Below, in pieces: positions 25,621 through 32,827 of a DNA stretch of 64,000 bases. A program made the position numbers and the translations under genes. The notes beneath the pieces are model-generated. The model worked only from the letters and a program-made list of their open reading frames with translations, was not told the origin of the DNA and made no database searches. The number at the start of each line of letters is the position of its first letter. Within the stretch, counting starts at the first letter, position 1. The stretch is from Sphingomonas sp. CBMAI 2297 (GTDB taxonomy: Bacteria; Pseudomonadota; Alphaproteobacteria; Sphingomonadales; Sphingomonadaceae), in assembly GCF_029870595.1 (NCBI RefSeq), contig NZ_JAPDIR010000017.1, positions 39,767 through 103,766 of the forward strand, in the 5' to 3' direction.

Positions 25621-26208
25621 ATGCGGATGCTTACTAGCCATGAGATCGAGCTTATCGCCGGAGGATGGGGCTCATCCCAAGACATATTCGGGTTCTACAA
25701 GGAAAACGGTTCCAGCGATCGCGGGAACGCTATTGTCGTTACCGCGCCTATCTCCTTGGGGCATGCATTCCCCGATTTCGGCCAAGGGAACAACTACTAT
25801 CCCGGCGACCCGGCAGACCTAGCAGCGGGCGCAGGCGCAGGCGCAGCTACCCAAGATCCAAATGAGATCGTCGTAACCTCGAAGCTAACCCACAGCGAGC
25901 TCAAAGTTCTACGTCACGTAGCCGGCCAAACGACCGAGGCGATCAAGTGGGCGATCACTATTGGCGCCGGCCTGCTTGCGCCCGAACTGGCAGCAGCTGA
26001 TGCGCTTATTGCTCGCGTCATAACGGACCCCCGAGTGGCCGGACTCGTCGCCGGGGTGGCGGGGAAGTCGCTAACCGACGCGTATGAAAATGCAATCGAG
26101 GAGGCAGTCTTCGAATCCATCGCCAAGCAATATATCGAGAACGGCCATTCGTTCGTCAGCCATCCCTCGAAGTGGCCGACACCCGAGGAAATGCGTAACC
26201 ACGACTAA
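25621..26208 (+). CDS. GG-leader exported effector 3
   Basis: A 195-residue protein with the same leader as effector 2 (MRMLTSHEIELIAGG) and the same delivery-like region up to YYPGDPADL near residue 67. IVVTAP at 38-43 and a second NEIVVTS at 81-87 resemble TonB boxes. The C-terminal 110 residues are different from effector 2: an amphipathic/hydrophobic stretch (AITIGAGLLAPELAAADALI, VAGLVAGVAG) and then FVSHPSKWPTPEEM. The hydrophobic helices might insert into membranes, but no family is recognised. An alpha/beta hydrolase gene follows by 63 bp. Confidence 0.72.
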   Translation: MRMLTSHEIELIAGGWGSSQDIFGFYKENGSSDRGNAIVVTAPISLGHAFPDFGQGNNYYPGDPADLAAGAGAGAATQDPNEIVVTSKLTHSELKVLRHVAGQTTEAIKWAITIGAGLLAPELAAADALIARVITDPRVAGLVAGVAGKSLTDAYENAIEEAVFESIAKQYIENGHSFVSHPSKWPTPEEMRNHD

Positions 26209-26271
26209 ACTCGTATATTGTGGGCGCGCCCATCCAAACCGCGCGCCCATTTCTACTGATTAGGGGCTCCG

Positions 26272-27249
26272 ATGAAGTTCACGCTTCCCCTGCTTCTCAT
26301 GGCAGCTCTCCCGAATGCCGAGCAATCCGCTCCGGGGACACTCCTTGCGGTCCCGGATCAACAGATCAGTGGCATACTCAACACCGCCGCCGCCGCTTCC
26401 GCGCCGGTGGCCTTGATCGTTGGCGGCATGGGAGACCTCGATCGAGACGGCAATCGAGGCCCCCATATTGGCGCGAGCACCTACAGGTTTCTGGCAGAAG
26501 CACTCGTCCGAAAGGGAGTTTCCGTAGCCCGATTCGACAAACGCCGGTTACTCGACCCCCGCCCCGGCGACCATTGCGCGAGCCAAACCTGCCCATTCTC
26601 AATGCTGGTTGACGATGCCGAGCGAGAGATCAACCTCGTTCGGGCCAAGACAGGCGCACAATGCCTATGGCTCATCGGACACAGTGAAGGCGGCCTAGTG
26701 TCTCTTTTAGTCGCCACACGGCGCAAAGATGTTTGCGGCTTGATATTATTGGCGAGCCCGGGTCGGCCCATGCTCGCCTTGCTTCGCGAGCAGATTAAGA
26801 AATCCTGGCTCGATACGCCTAGCAAGGCATTCGTCGACAGCCTGTTGACACGCAATGCCAAAGGGCAACTGGTGGATGTTGGAACAGCTCCTCCCGCCAT
26901 CCGGACAGCATTCTCGCACGCACGTCAGCGCTATCTAATTGAGGAGTCCCACTCCGATCCACGCACGCTCCTCGCGGGCATCCAGCGGCCGGTGATGATT
27001 CTGCAGGGCAAGCAAGACCTCCAAGTCTTTAGCAGCGACGCCGTGGCCCTACACAAGGCAAATCGCGCATCAACATTGGTCATACTCCCCAACATCGGCC
27101 ACCAATTACGATCGGTGAAGGCCGATGACAGGCTAGAAAACATAGCCGCCAGCCTCGACAGAGCAAAAGATATTCCCGACGAAATACCGAGAATAATATC
27201 ATCCTACATACTTAAAAATCCCAGAATTAAACATACACAAATTCAGTAG
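26272..27249 (+). CDS. secreted alpha/beta hydrolase, effector-3 partner
   Basis: A 325-residue protein with a signal-like N-terminus (MKFTLPLLLMAALPNAEQS) and a single alpha/beta hydrolase domain. Ser138 lies in LIGHSEGGLV, Asp in ILQGKQDLQV and His in LPNIGHQLRS, a complete triad. The early segment LIVGGMGDLDRDGN and a Cys pair (DHCASQTCPF) are typical of periplasmic hydrolases of this type. It is unrelated in length and domain layout to the S9-like partner of effector 2, although it occupies the same position. Substrate unknown; the periplasmic location would suit processing or immunity. Confidence 0.72.
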   Translation: MKFTLPLLLMAALPNAEQSAPGTLLAVPDQQISGILNTAAAASAPVALIVGGMGDLDRDGNRGPHIGASTYRFLAEALVRKGVSVARFDKRRLLDPRPGDHCASQTCPFSMLVDDAEREINLVRAKTGAQCLWLIGHSEGGLVSLLVATRRKDVCGLILLASPGRPMLALLREQIKKSWLDTPSKAFVDSLLTRNAKGQLVDVGTAPPAIRTAFSHARQRYLIEESHSDPRTLLAGIQRPVMILQGKQDLQVFSSDAVALHKANRASTLVILPNIGHQLRSVKADDRLENIAASLDRAKDIPDEIPRIISSYILKNPRIKHTQIQ

Positions 27250-27496
27250 TTTGTATATAAATTTACTACAAAAATCTCACTTTGTGCGACCACTAACTAT
27301 TAATATTATTGACACAATAATAATGCATATAAAAATATATCTTAAATCTGGAAAATGAAGATTATTTCTAGCAATATCTATTCCGACAAACATCGAAACT
27401 CCTACGACTATCATCAATATATTGATCATTAATTTTTTCACCATGACCTCCACATGCTATTACATTGATCACCGACACATAACATGTCACTCGCTG
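27250..27496. other. AT-rich intergenic stretch
   Basis: About 250 bp rich in A and T (for example ATTATTGACACAATAATAAT near 27305) between effector-3 hydrolase and the hydrolase scar. No coding frame is supported. It may contain a promoter or be the remnant of a lost cassette. Confidence 0.4.
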
Positions 27497-27645
27497 GTCG
27501 TTCATGGCGAAAGGCGCTCGAGGCTGTCGACAGAGCGCGGCGCGGCGGCTTCCTGGCCAGCTTTCCATATCTGCGATCGCGGCCACCCGAACAATGGGTG
27601 GACAATGAACCGCCCTTCGACACCGTGAGCATTGCCCATCAGCAT
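27497..27645 (+). pseudogene. scar of an S9-like hydrolase gene
   Basis: A fragment of about 150 bp closely matching 29203-29370 within the following hydrolase gene. Shared segments read RRGGFLA and PYLRSRPPEQWVDN. About 20 bp, including the catalytic Ser codon and the following GxSxG residues, are missing (HGE runs straight into the ALEAV part), so it is dead. It lies ~130 bp upstream of the intact paralogue. A long in-frame ORF joins the fragment to the intact gene, but that is fortuitous. Confidence 0.8.
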
Positions 27646-27774
27646 ACTCAACGGTCTGAGCGGCTGGACCGGCCTGGACTGAGTTGCAGCCCCGGCATGA
27701 AGCTTAACGAGATTCTGAATCCTCCGCTCCCTGCACTGTATCAGCCACCCCTTGACGAACAGCGGTCCCATCCG

Positions 27775-29643
27775 ATGCACTTACGAGCCAGGCACTTCCG
27801 AGCCATTGCCATCGGCTGCATGTTCGGCGGGACATTTGTCGGTGACCACGCCGGATCACAAACCGGCGTGGACACTACTCCCTTCATGAAGTTGAGCGCC
27901 ACGACCATCGGCACCTATTCAGGGGGAGTCGAGCAGTTATGTGGCAGGGATGCGGTAGCATTCTCCCCGACCGGCCGCTTTCTGGTTTTTACCGACAGCG
28001 AGCTTCTGCCCTACTCGCTCGTGCCAAGATCACGGAGCTTTCTCACGCTGGATACCAGGTGCGTGCGCGACCATGGCCTGGCGGACCGCTGCTTTTTCTC
28101 GGGCGAAGGTTTCGATGGCGCTCGCCCCGTCTCCTGGGGTGAGCGCGATGCGACGCTGTTCGTCGCCGAGAACCGCAAGACGCTGGTCGCGCTGGATTTC
28201 GGGAACGATGGCACGACGGCACGCTTCGCCGGGCGCGCCGAACTCTCGCGCGGCGCGGCAATCACGCTGACGGCATCCGGCACGACCAATTCGCGCACCG
28301 CCGATATCGAGGCGATCCGGCTGGCCAGCGCCTATTTCAGCGCCAACGCAAAGGATGCACCCCGGTCCCTGATACTCAAGACAGCCCTTGGGGCCGATGG
28401 GACCGTCACGGCTGTCAGCTTTGATCCGGACACGCTCGACGCCAGCGCATTCAGTGCCCGCGGACGGCGCTTCATCCCCTTGTCGCGTGCCTTCCTGAAG
28501 CGCGCCACGCTATCGCGCACACAATCGGGCGCAGCGGTTCTATCGGATCTCGGGTGGACTGCGGCCGAAGCCCCAAAAGGATGGCGAGAAAGGCGGTCCC
28601 GCCCATTCGCGCAACCGGTGGCGAGCGCCCGGGATGATCGGCTCCTCGGCTATTTTTCTCCAACCCGGGTCACATCGGCCAACGGGCATGACCTCGCTCC
28701 CCTCGCGGCCGCTGTCTCTCGGGCACGCTCGGAGGATCCGGGCCTGGAACTCGTGGCCGCCGCGGCGGATCCTGCCGGAGACCATGTCGCGCTGCTCCGC
28801 ACGGCATTTCGGGGGTATCGGCTCACTGGCCGCGCGGGTGGCCGTCCGATCGAATATCGGTGCGATCGCGCGCAGTCTTCCCCCACGCGCCTTGCCGTTG
28901 GAACGATCGGCGCCACCGATCGCCCCCTTGCGTTCGTGCGCATTGATCCGCCGACGCCCCGGGGCGTTGCGGTCGTCTTCCAGGGCGGCCCATCGAACAT
29001 CGCCACGGACGCGATCCGCCTCTCCGCCACCCGGAGCTATCTGACGCACGGCTGGTCCGTTATCCTTCCCAACTATAGCGGCTCCGCCGGATCCGGCGTC
29101 GATACCGCGACACGGCTACGCCGCGACGGTGTCCACGCCTTTGCGCGCGACGCCGCGACGCTCCGCCGCTATCTCGATCGAGCCTTCCCCGGTCGCCCCC
29201 TGATCGTCCATGGCGAAAGCTTCGGAGCCTTGCCGGCAATGGCGCTCGAGGCTGTCGTCGGAGCGCGACGCGGCGGCTTCCTGGCCGGCGTTCCATATCT
29301 GCGATCGCGGCCGCCCGAACAATGGGTGGACAATGATTCGCCCTTCGACACCGTGAACATTGCCTATCAGCGCCAATGGGAGGCAGCGACTATCGGCGTG
29401 ACCGATGCCAACCGAAACCAGTTCAATCGAGCAATCGCGACCCTGGCGAACCAGCGGAATTCCAGAAGGCCGGCTCTGTTCATTTTCGGAAGCTGGGACA
29501 GGTCGTCCATCCCCGATGACATTCCGCTGCCGCTACGACCGAATAGCCAGCGCCGGATCATAAAGGCGACGCACAAGTTGGCGCTGCTCCACCCCATGGC
29601 CGATGAGGTTCTCGAAAAATGGATCGATGAGCGCTCACAATGA
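27775..29643 (+). CDS. prolyl-oligopeptidase-like (S9-type) hydrolase, paralogue
   Basis: A 622-residue paralogue of the protein at 23256-25148. Both share LTGKTLGTYPGG/LSATTIGTYSGG near the N-terminus, PRPVSWG/ARPVSWG, YSGxxGSGV and GESFGA. The catalytic Ser is residue 482 (VHGESFGALP), with Asp in IFGSWDRSS and His in IKATHKLAL. The N-terminus (MHLRARHFRAIAIGCMFGGTFVG) is signal-like. The start at 27775 is chosen because the ORF upstream of it is the scar. No GG-leader gene directly precedes it now, so it may be an orphan partner retained from a lost cassette. It converges with the M16 operon. Confidence 0.72.
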   Translation: MHLRARHFRAIAIGCMFGGTFVGDHAGSQTGVDTTPFMKLSATTIGTYSGGVEQLCGRDAVAFSPTGRFLVFTDSELLPYSLVPRSRSFLTLDTRCVRDHGLADRCFFSGEGFDGARPVSWGERDATLFVAENRKTLVALDFGNDGTTARFAGRAELSRGAAITLTASGTTNSRTADIEAIRLASAYFSANAKDAPRSLILKTALGADGTVTAVSFDPDTLDASAFSARGRRFIPLSRAFLKRATLSRTQSGAAVLSDLGWTAAEAPKGWRERRSRPFAQPVASARDDRLLGYFSPTRVTSANGHDLAPLAAAVSRARSEDPGLELVAAAADPAGDHVALLRTAFRGYRLTGRAGGRPIEYRCDRAQSSPTRLAVGTIGATDRPLAFVRIDPPTPRGVAVVFQGGPSNIATDAIRLSATRSYLTHGWSVILPNYSGSAGSGVDTATRLRRDGVHAFARDAATLRRYLDRAFPGRPLIVHGESFGALPAMALEAVVGARRGGFLAGVPYLRSRPPEQWVDNDSPFDTVNIAYQRQWEAATIGVTDANRNQFNRAIATLANQRNSRRPALFIFGSWDRSSIPDDIPLPLRPNSQRRIIKATHKLALLHPMADEVLEKWIDERSQ

Positions 29644-29652
29644 AGAATCTGA

Positions 29653-29949
29653 TCACGATCCCAGGTCTCCGCGTCGATAGGTGATCATCGAAACCGTAAG
29701 ATATTCGATGACGATGACGAGCGCCGCCAGGGCAAGGATGACGCCCACCCTGGCGAACAGATCCCAATCGGCATTCGAGATCGTTCGAAAGACCAGGAAA
29801 AGCGGTACGGCGAGCACGAACTGCCTTGCAGCGGGGATCTTTATCGAGGCTCCGCAGCCGGGGCAGGGAAATCGGGATACGCGCGCCCGGTAGCTCTCCA
29901 GGAGCGAAAGCGGGCGGCGACAGTTCGGGCAGCGAGGGCGGCGGAACAC
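29653..29949 (-). CDS. small zinc-ribbon membrane protein
   Basis: A 98-residue protein. The N-terminal half carries two CxxC pairs (RCPNCRRP and FPCPGCGAS) forming a zinc ribbon. The C-terminal half has two hydrophobic helices (FVLAVPLFLVF and FARVGVILALAALVIVIEYL). It follows the M16 peptidase gene by 3 bp on the same strand and is the last gene of the effector-4 operon. Proteins of this build are common and uncharacterised; here it might help the peptidase or membrane protection, which is inference. Confidence 0.65.
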   Translation of the reverse strand: MFRRPRCPNCRRPLSLLESYRARVSRFPCPGCGASIKIPAARQFVLAVPLFLVFRTISNADWDLFARVGVILALAALVIVIEYLTVSMITYRRGDLGS

Positions 29950-29952
29950 CTG

Positions 29953-31626
29953 CTATTTCTCCAGCTTCATGGCAGCGAGCATGCGCTCCGGATTTATCCG
30001 CTTGATCGCGTCGATGCACTCGGACGACGTCATTTGAGCGAACTTCTCCAATTGCGTCGGGCGATCGCCGCCGGCACCGCTCCGCACGTCGAAGCAAAAT
30101 TGCGTGCTGAAATCCTTCCTCCCGGTCCCGCGAACCCATTGCTCCACTGCGGCATCGGTGAGAGCTGGCGCCAGAGTCTCTCCCTCGAAGGTCAGTCCAA
30201 GGCACGCCCTGCCGGCCTCAGGCTGCGGAGCGACCGTCAGCCGCCTGACGCTCCCGTAGTTGAAGCGCAACGCATATCCAAGTTGCCGCTGCACGATCAG
30301 CGCGGCGGGCCCGATCGCCGCGGCCGCCATGCCAGCGTCCGCCGATGTGCACAGGCGAACGGTGCGGACGACATATGGCGGAGTCGGGCTCATGGGCGGC
30401 GCCGCGGACAGGCCGCCACGCAACAACGCATAGTTCAGGAAATGCGTCGCTCCGGCTTTGGCGACCTGCTCCGCATCGCCGGGCGACTGGCTCCCGCTGC
30501 ATTGCATCCTCGCCAACTCGTCCTCCAGTCTCGCCGACGGAGCAAGCGCCATCCGCCGAGCGATGAGCGGCGGCGGCATCTGCCTTGCGGCCGCCACGCG
30601 CCGACAGAGGCCGTCGCGCACGCTCGTATCGACCCTTGCGACCCTCCGAGGATCGGCGCGGCCGTCGGCGAGCGCCCTTGCGCTTTCCAGGATGCGCGAC
30701 GCCAGGGGAGTCGCCTCCGGTGTTTCCAGGCTGCCGAGCAAGCTATTCTCGTCGAGGCTCGTGACGGCAACGCGCATTCCGCGATGTCCATCGGCGGCAT
30801 AGGCCAGGAGCAGCAAATATCCCCGGTAGATCTCCGGTGTGACACGGTGCGCGGAGGTCGCGAACAATGTGATGGCGCTGGCGGCCGCCAGGTCGCTTCG
30901 AGCAGCTGCGTCCTCGGCGCGTGTCCCCGTCCAGCCGAGAGGCGCGTCCTTTCGGGCGGCGCCAGGAATTCTGATGGGTATCATGGCAGTTCGAAGCGCA
31001 GCCTCGGGAAACTTGCTCCAGACAAACAGCTGCGGCGCGCCGGCGAAGGGAGGCAGCTTTGGCAGGCCGGCCTGCCCCGCCTTCGCTCCACAATGGCCAA
31101 GCAGCACCTCTCGCCGCTCAATCGGCACGAAGGAAGCCAGGGCAGCCATCGGCCCCGCGGCCGCGGACGCGACCCCCTCGCTCGCTATTGCGCGCCGCTC
31201 GGCCGCAACATCCGCCGGCGTGGCGAGGGGACGGGCGACCGCTTCCGAAAGCGCCATTGCCGCGGCGCGTACGCCCTCGAGGCCGCCACCGACATCGATC
31301 GAGATCACTATCCTGCCGGGGCCCGTAAACCCGTCCACGCGGTAGCCGAACTTCGCCAGCTCCGCATCTCTCAGCGCAATGCTGCGCCCCACGAGATGCT
31401 CGAAGAGGTGCGAGCTGCCACAGGATCCGACATCTTCGTAGAGCTTGCCCGTCGGCAATATCAGACGAAGCGAGCTCATGTCCGCCGGCCCATCGGTATC
31501 CATGCGCACCGTCACGACATCGCCGGAAAGCCACGTACCCGACCGCCCCGCGTCAACGTCCTGACCGCCGGAAAATGGCAATAGCCCCGCAACCAAACCC
31601 GCGAGTGCCGTAAACTTGTCAGGCAT
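29953..31626 (-). CDS. M16-family zinc peptidase, effector-4 partner
   Basis: A 557-residue peptidase with a hydrophobic N-terminal segment (TALAGLVAGLLPFSGG). The inverted zinc motif HLFEH (HxxEH, near residue 75) is intact, followed about 70 residues later by AAERRAIASEG, which supplies the downstream Glu ligand. Length and single active site fit pitrilysin/processing-peptidase-like M16 proteins. It follows the GG effector 4 gene by 65 bp. M16 enzymes usually degrade or trim peptides, so a role in effector processing or self-protection is plausible. The start at 31626 (MPDKFT) is preferred over 31647 because it begins the signal-like segment. Confidence 0.75.
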   Translation of the reverse strand: MPDKFTALAGLVAGLLPFSGGQDVDAGRSGTWLSGDVVTVRMDTDGPADMSSLRLILPTGKLYEDVGSCGSSHLFEHLVGRSIALRDAELAKFGYRVDGFTGPGRIVISIDVGGGLEGVRAAAMALSEAVARPLATPADVAAERRAIASEGVASAAAGPMAALASFVPIERREVLLGHCGAKAGQAGLPKLPPFAGAPQLFVWSKFPEAALRTAMIPIRIPGAARKDAPLGWTGTRAEDAAARSDLAAASAITLFATSAHRVTPEIYRGYLLLLAYAADGHRGMRVAVTSLDENSLLGSLETPEATPLASRILESARALADGRADPRRVARVDTSVRDGLCRRVAAARQMPPPLIARRMALAPSARLEDELARMQCSGSQSPGDAEQVAKAGATHFLNYALLRGGLSAAPPMSPTPPYVVRTVRLCTSADAGMAAAAIGPAALIVQRQLGYALRFNYGSVRRLTVAPQPEAGRACLGLTFEGETLAPALTDAAVEQWVRGTGRKDFSTQFCFDVRSGAGGDRPTQLEKFAQMTSSECIDAIKRINPERMLAAMKLEK

Positions 31627-31691
31627 GGCTATATCGCATCCACACAATCACAGGCCGAGCGAACTCGCGTTCGCTCGGCTGCGCTATTCCA

Positions 31692-32438
31692 TCAGGGGAG
31701 AGGGGCGAGCACCGGGCGGTCCTGATGCGGTATCCCAAAGAGGCCATCGAACCAGGCATCGGGGTCCATGGGATTGAAGTCGGGCCCCGGGTTGTTCTGG
31801 ACAACCTCGTCAATCTCTTCGCGGACTATTTCCGTTACCGTGCCCGTGACGGCATTCACTTGCATCGAACCGCTCACGACGAGCTTCTCGACCGCAACGC
31901 CCAAAAGCGCCGCGGCACCAACGCCTATGCCGAGCTCACCTGCCACGCCGACCGCGGCAATCGCCGCGATGAAGCCGATCGCGTCCGCCAGGCCCTTGGT
32001 TCCGTTCTCCAGGCTCCAGATCAGATTTCCGGCCTGAAGCACGTTCATCAAGGTACCGAGATGCTCGAGAAGCTCCCAGGCGGGCAGGATCCTGCCGTTG
32101 ATATCGGCCATTGTCCCGGCGCCATATTTCTCGATCGCCTGCTGCAGCAGCGCGCGGGCGGATTCGATCACCGTGAGGGCGTCATCCCGCTGTTCGTCGG
32201 TAAGCCCATTGCCGCTGGCCGCCGACTGGCCGCCCCCGCCACCGAAATACTCGCCGCTGTCGTTCTCGGGGAAGAAGGTTTCCCAAGTGTCACCGATGGG
32301 GTCGTATCGTTCTCCGAAGTCGAAACCGTCCCGATGACCGGTTACCACGATTTCATTCTCTTTCTGACGCTCGTCTTCCCTGCCGGTGCCCCAACCGCCG
32401 GCCACCAAATTGATCTCATATGCACTCAGCACTCTCAC
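31692..32438 (-). CDS. GG-leader exported effector 4
   Basis: A 248-residue protein starting at GTG (GGGGA upstream). The leader is MRVLSAYEINLVAGG, almost the same as in effector 1. NEIVVTGHRDG at residues 28-38 resembles the TonB box of local receptors. A short Gly run is at 66-70. A hydrophobic, Gly/Ala-rich stretch is at about 150-188 (ADAIGFIAAIAAVGVAGELG), reminiscent of glycine-zipper or pore-forming bacteriocins. The C-terminal tail is acidic and Pro-rich. The M16 peptidase and zinc-ribbon genes follow in the same operon. Target and activity are unknown. Confidence 0.72.
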   Translation of the reverse strand: MRVLSAYEINLVAGGWGTGREDERQKENEIVVTGHRDGFDFGERYDPIGDTWETFFPENDSGEYFGGGGGQSAASGNGLTDEQRDDALTVIESARALLQQAIEKYGAGTMADINGRILPAWELLEHLGTLMNVLQAGNLIWSLENGTKGLADAIGFIAAIAAVGVAGELGIGVGAAALLGVAVEKLVVSGSMQVNAVTGTVTEIVREEIDEVVQNNPGPDFNPMDPDAWFDGLFGIPHQDRPVLAPLP

Positions 32439-32827
32439 GATAGGATCCCCATGATTAAGTTTCGGCCGGTTCTTATGAAACCAGCCGAAACTCTATTCTG
32501 CCGCGAATGATACGTAGCCGTTACAATTTGGCGACATCATCGTCATGCATTTGCCGGCAACCGCCGTACCAGCACCGTGGCTTCACGCTTCGCGGTGCCT
32601 GTGGCGAACCAACCGTCCCCGGCGCGCATGTTCCCGATCGGTGCTTGGGGCGCATATGGTGTTGTTGCCGGGGGAAGCTTTCCATTCTGGAACCTGGAGG
32701 CGGCGCGTCGCCGAACGGCATCCGGATACCGACCGGGCAAGGACACCGATATTGTCGAGCCGAGCCGCCACTGCCACGTCGCTTCGGCGCCACGCAAAGC
32801 ATGAGAAGCGCCGGAAGCAGCCATTGA
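32439..32827. other. intergenic region without supported gene
   Basis: 389 bp between GG effector 4 and the carboxylate operon. Several short overlapping ORFs exist on both strands (up to ~90 residues in this interval) but none has a family match, consistent ribosome site or convincing codon pattern. It marks the edge between the effector cluster and metabolic genes. Confidence 0.4.

Noticed and set aside
27484..27774. In-frame N-terminal extension of the S9-like hydrolase
   Set aside because: This part is the scar of a paralogous gene plus spacer; the signal-like start at 27775 fits the paralogue at 23256.
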